Assembly (NCBI RefSeq): GCF_000392615.1
Contig: NZ_KB933398.1
Location: forward strand, 1,930,635-1,994,634
From: Lysinibacillus sphaericus OT4b.31
Lineage (GTDB): Bacteria; Bacillota; Bacilli; Bacillales_A; Planococcaceae
Direction: 5' to 3'
DNA length: 64,000 nt
Position numbers and translations under genes: made by a program
Shown: piece after piece, positions 16,878-26,544 of the stretch
Layout: the number at the start of each line of letters is the position of its first letter
How positions within the stretch are numbered: position 1 is the stretch's first letter
Notes under the pieces: model-generated
Told to the model about the DNA's origin: nothing
What the model saw: the letters and a program-made list of their open reading frames with translations, nothing else
Database searches by the model: none

Positions 16878-16907
16878 GAAAAAACTGTGACAGTTGTAGT
16901 CACAGTT
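16878..16907 (-). terminator. Terminator-like hairpin on the minus strand upstream of the chemoreceptor
   Basis: AACTGTGAC/GTCACAGTT perfect 9-bp stem, 7-base loop, followed on the minus strand by TTTTTTC. It lies upstream of the leftward chemoreceptor gene with no leftward gene to its right, so it would end either a small RNA or a leader transcript. Confidence 0.55.
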
Positions 16908-16918
16908 CAGATTGACGA

Positions 16919-16954
16919 TAAAAGGCATCGAGAGTGAATTCCTCTATGCCTTTT
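16919..16954. terminator. Bidirectional terminator-like hairpin
   Basis: AAAAGGCAT/ATGCCTTTT perfect stem with an inner AGAG/CTCT stem and a TGAATT loop. The A and T runs on both sides make it usable on either strand. It sits 12 bases from the preceding hairpin, in a gap without a recognised gene. Confidence 0.5.
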
Positions 16955-17108
16955 GCTCAAGTTTTACTACCGAATTGGACATACTTTTCAAGTAGCTTCT
17001 CTTTATTAAGCTGCACTTTTCTAGTTGTTCATGTTTCTTGATTCTTTGTCATCATGGTTCATCAACTCAACAATTTATTTTAGCATGTGTTACATCTGAA
17101 TTTAGTTG

Positions 17109-17221
17109 ATTGGAACGGAGGGCGATGATTCCTGCGGGACAGTCGAGACCCTAGACTGAGCGTAGCGGCTCGGCCCAGCCCAGCCCGCGGGAAAGCACTC
17201 GCCCGAAGTGGAAATAAACGG
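17109..17221. repeat. GC-rich palindromic Bacillaceae-type intergenic repeat
   Basis: About 113 bp from ATTGGAACGGAGGGCGATG to AAGTGGAAATAAACGG. CCTGCGGGA on the left and CCCGCGGGAAAGCACTCGCC on the right form an imperfect long inverted repeat around CTAGACTGAGCGTAGCGG. It is markedly GC-rich against AT-rich surroundings. I recognise this as a repeat widespread in Bacillaceae intergenic regions, probably a non-autonomous mobile element. Confidence 0.75.
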
Positions 17222-17412
17222 TTTTATCTATATTTATTTGGTCAGATTTTGCGATCTGTATGAACCTACTTAAAAAATGTCAAATAAAATCATTAAGAAT
17301 AATAGAAGAAAGAAGATATATTTGTCTATTTTTTGACAACTTACAGTGTTTTTTGAAGAATGTTGTATTAGAATAATAGATAGAAATGGGTTGTTAATAG
17401 GGAGAGAAGGAA

Positions 17413-18618
17413 ATGGATTATATACAAAAGGGAACAAAAGCATTTAACAAAGCAAATTGGGCCCTATTTTTAGCGGGATTTATTACCTTTGCAAACTTAT
17501 ACGTATCGCAGCCATTGTTACCGACATTTGCAGAGGAATTTCATGTATCGCCAGCAGTTGCAAGTCTTTCTTTATCGGTGACGACATTTGCGCTGTCGAT
17601 TAGTATGATCATTGTAGGCTCCTTATCGGAGGCCTGGGGGAGAAAGTCATTAATGACGATTTCTATTTTTGCAGCATCTGTACTGACGCTAGCACTAGCT
17701 TTTTCTCCTAACTTTGAAACGATACTAGTTTTGCGCGTTATACAGGGCGTTGTTTTTGCAGGATTACCTGCGATTGCAATGGCCTATTTAGGAGAAGAAA
17801 TGGACCCCCAGAGCCTCGGTGTTGCTATGGGTCTCTATATAAGTGGCAACTCAGTAGGGGGGCTTAGTGGCCGTGTCATTATTGGTACTTTAACCGACCT
17901 TTATAACTGGCAAGTGGGGATGATTGTGCTTGGCATTATTAGCCTTATTATTAGTGTGCTATTCGTATGGATGTTACCGAATTCTACGCATTTTTCGCCA
18001 CGCCCATTGCAATTTAAAGCATTGACGACATCGCTTATTCAACATGTAAAAGATCCATCGATGCTTTGTCTTTTTGGCATTGGTTTTGTATTAATGGGGA
18101 GCTTTGTCACACTTTATAACTATATTGGTTTTAAATTGATGGCACCGCCGTATAATTTAAGTGCCACAATTGTTGGTTGGATTTTTGTTATTTATTTGGT
18201 CGGTACTTTTAGTTCAGCTTGGTTTGGTAGTTTAGCAGATAAATATGGTCGACAAAAAATGTTACTATTGGCGATTGCGATTATGTTTGCAGGCGTACTT
18301 GTGACATTAAATGGTCTGCTCAGTTTGAAAATTATCGGTATTACAGTATTTACTTTTGGCTTTTTCGCTGCACACTCAATTGCCAGTGGCTGGGTTAGCA
18401 AACGTGCCACTCATGATAAAGCACAGGCGTCTTCTCTGTATTTATTTTTCTATTATTTTGGCTCTAGTGTAGGGGGCACGGCAGGAGGAATATTCTGGAT
18501 GCACTACGGTTGGATAGGTGTCATAGCAATGATTACGGTCTTTTTAGCCGTAGCTTGTTTGCTATCGTTTTTATTAAAGACAATCATAGCTAAACAACGT
18601 TTGGTTACAGGTCATTAG
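17413..18618 (+). CDS. MFS transporter (drug/metabolite efflux type)
   Basis: 401 residues with about 12 membrane segments. The loop between helices 2 and 3 has GSLSEAWGRKSLM and the matching loop in the second half has GSLADKYGRQKML, the MFS signature. The N-terminal LYVSQPLLPTFAEEFHVSPA resembles the YnfM/AraJ branch of proton-coupled exporters. ATG with GGGAGAGAAGG upstream. Its stop overlaps the start of the next small membrane gene by one base. Substrate unknown. Confidence 0.9.
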   Translation: MDYIQKGTKAFNKANWALFLAGFITFANLYVSQPLLPTFAEEFHVSPAVASLSLSVTTFALSISMIIVGSLSEAWGRKSLMTISIFAASVLTLALAFSPNFETILVLRVIQGVVFAGLPAIAMAYLGEEMDPQSLGVAMGLYISGNSVGGLSGRVIIGTLTDLYNWQVGMIVLGIISLIISVLFVWMLPNSTHFSPRPLQFKALTTSLIQHVKDPSMLCLFGIGFVLMGSFVTLYNYIGFKLMAPPYNLSATIVGWIFVIYLVGTFSSAWFGSLADKYGRQKMLLLAIAIMFAGVLVTLNGLLSLKIIGITVFTFGFFAAHSIASGWVSKRATHDKAQASSLYLFFYYFGSSVGGTAGGIFWMHYGWIGVIAMITVFLAVACLLSFLLKTIIAKQRLVTGH

Positions 18619-18860
18619 TGTTTAAATTAAAATCCACTTCAATAGCCTACTTTATTTTTATCTACCTGATAAGCTTACTGTTCCAATTATCGATTGAAGG
18701 TACAAGTAAAACGGTTTGGATGAATAGCTTGTATGCACTACCTCTTGTCCTTTGTGGTCTAGTTTTAGGACAAATCCTATTTAAGAAGCTTAATCAAAAA
18801 CTATTTACAAAGATGATTTATATCCTGTTACTTGTTGTAGGTGTATTCTTACTGGGATAA
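18618..18860 (+). CDS. Small membrane protein coupled to the MFS transporter
   Basis: 80 residues from GTG 18618, overlapping the transporter stop by one base, so probably translated by reinitiation. Three hydrophobic segments (about 8-27, 33-52, 63-80) with short polar loops. Not recognised as a named family. The tight coupling suggests it assists or accompanies the transporter. Confidence 0.6.
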   Translation: MFKLKSTSIAYFIFIYLISLLFQLSIEGTSKTVWMNSLYALPLVLCGLVLGQILFKKLNQKLFTKMIYILLLVVGVFLLG

Positions 18861-18925
18861 AGTGTATTAGCGATGTTTTGATTATGCTTTAAGGGTTAAA
18901 GTTAAATGAATGTTATAACGAAAAG

Positions 18926-18963
18926 AAGCATGTCAGACCAAGGATGATCTGACATGCTTTCTT
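18926..18963. terminator. Bidirectional terminator between the MFS operon and fabI
   Basis: AAGCATGTCAGA/TCTGACATGCTT perfect 12-bp stem, with TTTCTT on the + side and TTCTTTTC on the minus side. It serves the two convergent transcription units. Confidence 0.9.
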
Positions 18964-18967
18964 GTGT

Positions 18968-19750
18968 TTAACCCATAATATTATAGCCTGCGTCGATGTA
19001 GATTGTTTCGCCAGTAACACCACGTGATAGGTGAGATAGCATCACAATTGTCATATCTGCCACTTCGTCTTGCTGAACATTTCGTTTTAATGGTGCTGTT
19101 TCTTCGATTTTGTGTAAAATCGTGTTGAATGAAGGCACACCTTTTGCTGCAAGTGTGCGAATCGCTCCTGCAGAAATGGCATTGACACGAATATTGTCTT
19201 GACCAATATCAGCAGCTAGGTAGCGCATGGAAGCTTCCAATGCAGCTTTAGCGACACCCATAACGTTATAGCCATCAAGTACTCGTTCAGCACCGAGATA
19301 ACTCATTGTTACAATTGAACCGCCTTCGGTCATGTATGGATGAGCGGCTTTTGCTGTTGAGATAAGTGAGTAAGCACTTGTATCTTGCGCAAATGCATAG
19401 CCATCACGAGTTGTCTCTAAAAAGCGGTTGTGTAAATCTTCTGCATTAGCAAATGCTACAGAGTGTACAATTCCGTGGATAACGCCAACTTTAGCGCCGA
19501 TTTCATCGAAGGCTGCCTTTGTGCTTTCGTCACTGTTGACATCACATTGAACAATAAAGGCTTCAGGTTGACCAAAATTTTCAAGTTGTTTTTGTAATTT
19601 TTTTAATGAACGTTCTTGACGATACGTGAAGATAACATTAGCGCCAACATCAAATAGACGTTTCGCGATTCCCCAAGCAATACTACGATCATTCGCTACG
19701 CCCATTACGACGATATTTTTATCTTTTAGCTGTAATAAATTATCCATCAT
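18968..19750 (-). CDS. fabI: Enoyl-[acyl-carrier-protein] reductase (NADH), FabI
   Basis: 260 residues. An SDR-fold enzyme that reduces trans-2-enoyl-ACP in the last step of each fatty acid elongation cycle. The nucleotide site (VVMGVANDRSIAWGIAKRLF), the active-site Tyr-x6-Lys (YNVMGVAK, near residue 156) and the substrate loop (ISAGAIRTLAAKGV) all match FabI. The ATG at 19750 has AAGGGG nine bases upstream. Monocistronic, ended by a bidirectional terminator. Confidence 0.95.
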   Translation of the reverse strand: MMDNLLQLKDKNIVVMGVANDRSIAWGIAKRLFDVGANVIFTYRQERSLKKLQKQLENFGQPEAFIVQCDVNSDESTKAAFDEIGAKVGVIHGIVHSVAFANAEDLHNRFLETTRDGYAFAQDTSAYSLISTAKAAHPYMTEGGSIVTMSYLGAERVLDGYNVMGVAKAALEASMRYLAADIGQDNIRVNAISAGAIRTLAAKGVPSFNTILHKIEETAPLKRNVQQDEVADMTIVMLSHLSRGVTGETIYIDAGYNIMG

Positions 19751-20088
19751 CTATAAGAACCCCTTTGCAAAATAATATCTGTTATTAGTACCAACTACTA
19801 AAATCTTATCATACATAAATTATGGTTGCAATAACAATCTGAAAAGAGTGTCTAACTTTATATTACTGGTAGTTCACACAGTAATTTATCCAGACGTTTG
19901 CAGAATGCCATAGTATTCAAGTAGAAACGATAAGCGATAGGGTGAATGGTTAAAACGAAGCCGCAATGAGTCATTGTCGATTGGAGATTTCAACAAAAAA
20001 ATTCACCTCAAATCGTTTGAGATGAACTTTATACAATAGGAGTTGCGTGGATATGGCATAGAACCAAGGAGCACGGTTATAGTTACAA
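19751..20088. other. Gap between fabI and fer with a second minus-strand terminator
   Basis: No convincing gene. At 19995-20026 TTCACCTCAAA/TTTGAGATGAA form a stem with one mismatch and a TCG loop, followed on the minus strand by seven T. This is a second terminator about 60 bases beyond that of fer. The region 19857-19990 is unremarkable. A short leftward RNA ending at 19995 is possible. Confidence 0.5.
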
Positions 20089-20119
20089 TAAAAAGGCACC
20101 CGATTAAGGATGCCTTTTG
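20089..20119 (-). terminator. Terminator of fer
   Basis: AAAAGGCAtCC/GGgTGCCTTTTT stem around TTAATC, 20 bases after the fer stop on the minus strand, followed by TTTTTATTG. Confidence 0.85.
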
Positions 20120-20138
20120 GTACAGGAGCTGAATAAAA

Positions 20139-21521
<1,383 letters not shown>

Positions 21522-22964
21522 ATGGAACTAGAACAAACATTAGCGAAATATTTTGGCTATACAACTTTTCGCCCTGGACAAAAGGAAGTAATTGAAGCAA
21601 TCCTTGCTGGAAAAGATGGGATTGCATTGTTACCAACAGGGATGGGTAAATCACTTTGCTATCAGTTACCAGGATATATGTTGCAGAAGCCGGTTTTAAT
21701 TGTGTCGCCATTATTATCATTAATGCAAGATCAGGTGGAGCAATTAAAACGTATGGGGGAAAAAAGAGTAGTTGCCTTAAATTCATTTTTATCACTCGAC
21801 GAAAAACGTTATGCACTGCATTTTTTAGAGCAATATCGTTTTATTTTTACGTCGCCAGAAATGCTACTGCAACAACAGGTTCAAGATAAACTGGCAACAA
21901 TGGAATTAAGCCTAATTGTGGTCGATGAAGCACACTGTATTTCGCAATGGGGTTTTGATTTTCGTCCAGATTACTTACGGATTGGTGAATGGTTTTTACA
22001 AGAAAAACGTCCGCCAGTGCTAGCATTGTCGGCAACTGCCACGCAAAAAGTTGTCAATGATATTCAAACAACTTTATCGCTAAATGCACCATTTGAATTT
22101 ATGTATAGTGTGGATCGACCTAGTATTTCTTTGGGGCGTGTCGTATTTGCAGATCGTGCAGATAAAGCAAAGTGGATACTGCAGCATATTAAAGAAACAG
22201 CGGGACCGGGTATTTTATACATGTCTTCGCGAAAGCGTGCGGAACAATATAGTGAAGCATTTACACAGGCGGGGATACGTGTGGCTGCTTATCATGCCGG
22301 CTATGGGGCAGAGGATCGTCAGTTTATTCAGCAGCAGTTTATTGACGGAGAGCTGGACTGGATTGTGGCTACCAATGCTTTTGGCATGGGAATCAATAAG
22401 TCAGATATTCGTCAGGTAATCCATGAAACAATGCCAGCGAATGTCGCCAATTATATGCAAGAGATTGGGCGAGCAGGACGTGATGGTGAGCCTGCACTTG
22501 CGATTCTACTGTATTGTGATGGGGACGAAGAGCTTGCTAAATTTGTCGTGACAGGCGATTTACCGTCATCCAGTCATGTAGATCGTTACCAAGAGCTTGT
22601 TATGCAGCATGTGCAACCATCGCAAATGCTAAAAAATGGAGAGCTGAGTGAGACGGCCTTTCGGGTACTCGCATACTGGTTACAGCAGGAGTCTGTGGAG
22701 CAAGTGAAAGCACGTCTAAATCAATTGGTACTAGAAAAATATCAAGCAGTTGATGAAATGTTAAAAATTACTCAGACAAAAGACTGTATTCGTGCACAGT
22801 TAGTCGGGTATTTTGGGCAAAAATTGCAGGAAAAGCCTGAAAACTGTTGTGAAAATTGTGGAATCCATTATGATGAAATCAATAAAGAACGCTTAAAGGA
22901 AAAGAAAAAAGTAGAAATGATATCTTGGGAAAGTCGATTAAAACAACTCTTAATGGGCTTTTAG
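21522..22964 (+). CDS. recS: RecQ-family ATP-dependent DNA helicase (RecS)
   Basis: 480 residues. Superfamily 2 motifs in order: FRPGQKEVIEAI (motif 0), LLPTGMGKSLCYQLP (Walker A, near 38-52), VVDEAHCISQWGFDFRP (DEAH), LALSATAT (motif III), TNAFGMGINK (V) and QEIGRAGRDG (VI). The RecQ zinc region follows, with Cys residues in DCIRAQ and CCENCG. There is no HRDC domain, and the length fits B. subtilis RecS (496). The 3'-5' helicase acts in recombination repair. Zero spacing after ypbB implies coupled translation. Confidence 0.93.
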   Translation: MELEQTLAKYFGYTTFRPGQKEVIEAILAGKDGIALLPTGMGKSLCYQLPGYMLQKPVLIVSPLLSLMQDQVEQLKRMGEKRVVALNSFLSLDEKRYALHFLEQYRFIFTSPEMLLQQQVQDKLATMELSLIVVDEAHCISQWGFDFRPDYLRIGEWFLQEKRPPVLALSATATQKVVNDIQTTLSLNAPFEFMYSVDRPSISLGRVVFADRADKAKWILQHIKETAGPGILYMSSRKRAEQYSEAFTQAGIRVAAYHAGYGAEDRQFIQQQFIDGELDWIVATNAFGMGINKSDIRQVIHETMPANVANYMQEIGRAGRDGEPALAILLYCDGDEELAKFVVTGDLPSSSHVDRYQELVMQHVQPSQMLKNGELSETAFRVLAYWLQQESVEQVKARLNQLVLEKYQAVDEMLKITQTKDCIRAQLVGYFGQKLQEKPENCCENCGIHYDEINKERLKEKKKVEMISWESRLKQLLMGF

Positions 22965-23050
22965 ACTATAATTGACGGTCATTTACTTTTTTCGCAAAAT
23001 TCGTCATAATAGAATGATAGAAAGCGTAGTAAGGTTGGGGGTACGGACGA

Positions 23051-23770
23051 ATGAGTAAAGAAGACTATCGTGATAAAATCGAAGAACATCGTCAATCATT
23101 TGAAGAAGAACAACAAGAGCAGCAAAATCTATCCAGAGTTTCAAGAATGACCAAAAATGGAAGCACTAACAAGAAGCCAAAAAATACGAAACGTAAAACG
23201 CCGTTAATGACCATTCTTTTAGTAATTTTTATACTAATCCCATTAACGATATTAATCTATTTGGTGAAATTCTATGAACCTGGTAAAACGATTGAGGAAG
23301 CCGAAAAAGATTCCATGGATTCTATTGTTGAGATTGACAAGTCGGGAGATGAAGCAAAAGCTTCTGCGGCATCAGATTCAAAGGATAAAGAAGAAAAAGA
23401 TAATAAAGCAAATGAAGAAGCAAAAGAGCAAGCAAAGAAAGACGCTGAGAAGCTAGCTTCTCAACAAAAGGCTACTGAAGATGCGAAAAAAGCAGAAGAA
23501 GCTAAAAAAGCAGAAGAGGCTAAATTAGCACAGCAACAGGCTGAGGCGGCAAGAAAAGCGGAAGCAGCGAAGAAGGCCGAGCAAACACGTAAAGCAGAAG
23601 AAGCTGCGGCAAAAGCAAGTACACACACAGTCAAAGCAAATGAAAATCTATATCGTATTGCATTGAATCACTACGGAAATGGTAGTGAAGCAACGCTTGC
23701 AAAAATCCGTGCAGCAAACGGCATGACTTCCGACACAGTCATAGTTGGCCAGGTTATTAAACTACCATAA
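23051..23770 (+). CDS. ypbE: LysM-domain membrane protein YpbE
   Basis: 239 residues. N-terminal cytoplasmic part of about 55 residues, one membrane segment (about 56-75), then a long Lys/Glu/Ala-rich low-complexity linker (about 95-190) with repeated KKAEEA and KAEAA units, and a C-terminal LysM domain (about 192-239: HTVKANENLYRIALNHYGNG and onward). LysM binds peptidoglycan, so the protein probably spans membrane to wall. Position after recS is as in B. subtilis. Function of YpbE is not known. Confidence 0.88.
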   Translation: MSKEDYRDKIEEHRQSFEEEQQEQQNLSRVSRMTKNGSTNKKPKNTKRKTPLMTILLVIFILIPLTILIYLVKFYEPGKTIEEAEKDSMDSIVEIDKSGDEAKASAASDSKDKEEKDNKANEEAKEQAKKDAEKLASQQKATEDAKKAEEAKKAEEAKLAQQQAEAARKAEAAKKAEQTRKAEEAAAKASTHTVKANENLYRIALNHYGNGSEATLAKIRAANGMTSDTVIVGQVIKLP

Positions 23771-23870
23771 GGAAAACAAGTGTCATTCATTGGCAATGAT
23801 GTTTTTCTAGTATAAAATAATGGACAAACGTCAACACCAAGTAAGGCTAAGGCGGACGTTTGATTTAGTG

Positions 23871-23910
23871 AAAAGGCGATTCTTCATAAAACGAATCGTC
23901 TTTTTGCTTT
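23871..23910 (+). terminator. Terminator-like hairpin upstream of ypbG
   Basis: AAAAGGCGATTC/GAATCGTCTTTTT stem (one non-canonical pair) with a TTCATAAAAC loop and a T-run, about 100 bases after ypbE. Confidence 0.75.
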
Positions 23911-23928
23911 CGTTAGGAGGAGTAAGAG

Positions 23929-24684
23929 ATGATTTATATCGGTGTATTTCTTTTAGTAGTCATCGCCTTCCTGCTCTATATGTGGAAGGTTGCGTATGAA
24001 AACAATGTTTTACATCATCAACTAGTGTTGAAGGGTAAACAAGAAAATATTCGATTATTTTTTATATCTGATACGCATTTACGAAAAATTAACCGTCAAA
24101 TGATTGAACAGTTAAATGGCCCATTTGATGCAGTCGTAATCGGTGGGGATTTTGCAGATAGCCGTACACCTATTTCACGTATCCATGAGAACCTCGATTT
24201 ATTGACACCGCTAGGACCTACCTATTTTGTTTGGGGGAATAATGACAGAGAAGTTGGTGAGCAACAACTCCGTAATATTTTACAACAACATGGCGTGACC
24301 ATTTTAGCCAATGATGCTATCCTACTTCCCCAGGAAAATCGTTTTTGGTTAAGTGCCATTGAAGATACATCTACAAAAAAATATAGCTTTGATGCAGCAT
24401 TTGAAAAAGTTGATGAGAAGGATTTAGTGGTCTTTATTTCGCATAACCCTGGTGTCTTTGCCCGTGTACGTGCAAAATATAGAGCAGATTTAATGATGGG
24501 TGGTCATTTACATGGTGGTCAAATTAGACTTGGTCCGTATGGTGTGCATCCAAATGGGTCTTATCGCGAGCGTGATGGTGTGATGACACTTGTGAGTAAC
24601 GGCTATGGGACAACATTACTACCATTTCGCCTTGGCGCAAAACCACAATGTCATATAATTGACATTGAAATTTCGGGTAAATAA
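23929..24684 (+). CDS. ypbG: Metallophosphoesterase YpbG
   Basis: 251 residues. One N-terminal membrane anchor (2-20) followed by a calcineurin-like phosphoesterase domain with all metal-binding motifs in order: ISDTHLRK (near 47), GGDFAD, GNNDREV, ISHNPGVF and GGHLHGGQIRLG. The active site faces outside if the anchor is an uncleaved signal. Strong AGGAGGAG ribosome site. Natural substrate unknown. Confidence 0.9.
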   Translation: MIYIGVFLLVVIAFLLYMWKVAYENNVLHHQLVLKGKQENIRLFFISDTHLRKINRQMIEQLNGPFDAVVIGGDFADSRTPISRIHENLDLLTPLGPTYFVWGNNDREVGEQQLRNILQQHGVTILANDAILLPQENRFWLSAIEDTSTKKYSFDAAFEKVDEKDLVVFISHNPGVFARVRAKYRADLMMGGHLHGGQIRLGPYGVHPNGSYRERDGVMTLVSNGYGTTLLPFRLGAKPQCHIIDIEISGK

Positions 24685-24842
24685 ACAGCTAAAAAGGTGT
24701 GGAAGGCGTATAATGTAGATAATCGTCGATTTATAGAATTACCCACTAACAGCAGATGTATCGCAAATAGGAATGTGCTATGCGGGCAACTGAAGCGTCA
24801 GCGAAAAATACGCTGGTGCAATTTTGATAGGAGTGTCAAACA

Positions 24843-25805
24843 ATGCAACAAGTAGATGCAATTATTGTTGGAGGAGGCCCTTGTGGCTTAGCAGCAGCAA
24901 TATCTTTGCAAAATATTGGTTTACAGCCGATTGTGATTGAAAAAGGAAACATCGTAAATGCGATTTACAATTATCCAACGCATCAAACTTTTTTTAGTAC
25001 GAGTGAACGTTTAGCCATTGGTGACGTGCCGTTCATTATTGAGGGACGGAAACCAAAACGAAATCAAGCGCTTGTTTATTACCGAGAAGTGGTGCGTTTG
25101 AAAAATATTCAAGTGAACCGTTTTGAAGCAGTCGGAAGTGTTGTGAGAAATGGTGAGGAGTTTACAGTAACGACAGATAAAGATGTGTATAAGACACCTT
25201 ATGTCGTGATTGCAACAGGTTACTATGATCATCCAAACTTTTTGGATATTCCGGGTGAGGAATTACCGAAAGTGTTCCATTACTTTAAAGAGGGACATGA
25301 ATTTTTCGATACAGATGTCCTTGTTATAGGCGGTAAAAACTCAGCAATAGACGCCGCGTTAGAGTTGAACAAGGCTGGAGCTCGTGTAACAGTGGTTTAC
25401 AGAGGTAGGGAGTACTCACCTAGCATTAAACCTTGGGTACTACCAGAGTTTGAAGGAATTGTGCGTAACGGAGAGGTCTCAATGCGTTTTAATACAAATG
25501 TCAAAGAAATTCGTGACCATGAGGTTGTAGTAGAAGTCAACGGTCATGAAGAAATCTTAAAAAACGATTTTGTTTTTGCCATGACAGGTTATCATCCAGA
25601 TCATTCTTTTATTAGAGCGATGGGTGTAACCATTGACGAGGAGTCAGGTCGTCCGTTCTGTCAACCTGAAACAATGGAGACGAATATTGAGGGATTGTTC
25701 ATAGCTGGTGTCATTGCAGCGGGGAATAATGCCAATGAAATCTTCATTGAAAATGGCCGTTTCCATGGTGATTGCATCGCTAAGGCAATCGCCCAAAGAA
25801 AATAA
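24843..25805 (+). CDS. ypdA: Bacillithiol disulfide reductase YpdA (Bdr)
   Basis: 320 residues. A flavin-dependent disulfide-reductase-like protein: FAD motif IIVGGGPCGLAAAISLQ at the N-terminus, NAD(P)H motif VLVIGGKNSAIDAALELN near 157-175, and a C-terminal FAD-contact segment IEGLFIAGVIAAGNNANEIF. YpdA enzymes use NADPH to reduce bacillithiol disulfide, keeping the cytosolic thiol pool reduced. The single Cys of the GGGPCGL motif, important in the family, is present. Synteny with B. subtilis ypdA agrees, but gudB, the next gene there, is missing here. Confidence 0.92.
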   Translation: MQQVDAIIVGGGPCGLAAAISLQNIGLQPIVIEKGNIVNAIYNYPTHQTFFSTSERLAIGDVPFIIEGRKPKRNQALVYYREVVRLKNIQVNRFEAVGSVVRNGEEFTVTTDKDVYKTPYVVIATGYYDHPNFLDIPGEELPKVFHYFKEGHEFFDTDVLVIGGKNSAIDAALELNKAGARVTVVYRGREYSPSIKPWVLPEFEGIVRNGEVSMRFNTNVKEIRDHEVVVEVNGHEEILKNDFVFAMTGYHPDHSFIRAMGVTIDEESGRPFCQPETMETNIEGLFIAGVIAAGNNANEIFIENGRFHGDCIAKAIAQRK

Positions 25806-25810
25806 TAACA

Positions 25811-25850
25811 TGAAGCTGTATAGGCATGAACTGCCTATACAGCTTTCTTT
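25811..25850 (+). terminator. Terminator of ypdA
   Basis: AAGCTGTATAGGCA/TGCCTATACAGCTT perfect 14-bp stem with a TGAAC loop, followed by TCTTT. Confidence 0.9.
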
Positions 25851-25864
25851 AACTTTATTGATAG

Positions 25865-25948
25865 CTTAGACGGATAACATGCGTAAAGTGACGGATAAAG
25901 TCAGAGAAGTGACGGATAAAACCAGCAAAACGTCGGATAAAACCAGCA
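25865..25948 (+). repeat. Four tandem 21-bp units sharing GACGGATAA
   Basis: Units at 25865, 25886, 25907 and 25928, for example AAGTGACGGATAAAACCAGC. Exact 21-base period. It starts 15 bases after the ypdA terminator and ends 30 bases before the plsY-like gene. The same unit occurs at 35.1 kb and 45.8 kb in the same orientation. Confidence 0.9.
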
Positions 25949-25979
25949 AGCAAACACCTATCGACAAGGGGGGGAAAGA

Positions 25980-26540
25980 ATGATTGGGCTATATTGGCTT
26001 TTAAGCTACGGGATTGGAAACTTTATGACTGCTTATTTCGTTGGAAAAGGATATGGTGTAAATTTACAGGAAGAAAGAAGCAAAAACTTAGGTGCTCGTA
26101 ACGCTGGGAGTGTAATTGGTAAGACAGCATTTCTATTGACGTTACTTGGTGATTTAGTAAAAGGTGTCCTTGTCGTTGTGTTGGGACGTTTATGGCACTT
26201 TGAAGAGTGGGTAGTTGTAGTGGGGGCGGGCCTTGTAATTGTCGGCCATTTATATCCGGTTTGGCTGAGATTGAATGGCGGCAAAGGGGTGGCCACTTTT
26301 ATTGGTGTTGGACTTGCATTATCCCCCAATTTATTTGTAATGATGATTGTCGGGACTGCTATGGTGCTTGCTGTAACAAGAAGTCTGACGCTCGGTATGA
26401 TAGGTGGCTTCATTTTATACGTAGGAGCAATTGTATTGACAGGCAATTTGCTAGTATACATACCGTTGATAATTGCTATAATCTGTATGCTCATTAAGCA
26501 TTCATCGAATATAAAAGAGTCTTTGGAACGAGGGAAGTGA
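25980..26540 (+). CDS. PlsY-family glycerol-3-phosphate acyltransferase paralogue
   Basis: 186 residues, five hydrophobic segments. All three PlsY motifs are recognisable but divergent: SKNLGARNAG (motif 1), GHLYPVWLRLNGGKGVATF (motif 2) and HSSNIKESLERGK (motif 3). PlsY enzymes transfer an acyl group from acyl-phosphate to glycerol-3-phosphate. The divergence and the neighbour, a GNAT-aminotransferase fusion four bases downstream, suggest a specialised acyl-transfer role and not the housekeeping lipid enzyme. RBS AAGGGGGGGAAAG before ATG. Confidence 0.75.
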   Translation: MIGLYWLLSYGIGNFMTAYFVGKGYGVNLQEERSKNLGARNAGSVIGKTAFLLTLLGDLVKGVLVVVLGRLWHFEEWVVVVGAGLVIVGHLYPVWLRLNGGKGVATFIGVGLALSPNLFVMMIVGTAMVLAVTRSLTLGMIGGFILYVGAIVLTGNLLVYIPLIIAIICMLIKHSSNIKESLERGK

Positions 26541-26544
26541 GTGT

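Noticed and set aside
25865..25948. CRISPR array
   Set aside because: Units are contiguous 21-mers with no unique spacers, and no cas genes are near.
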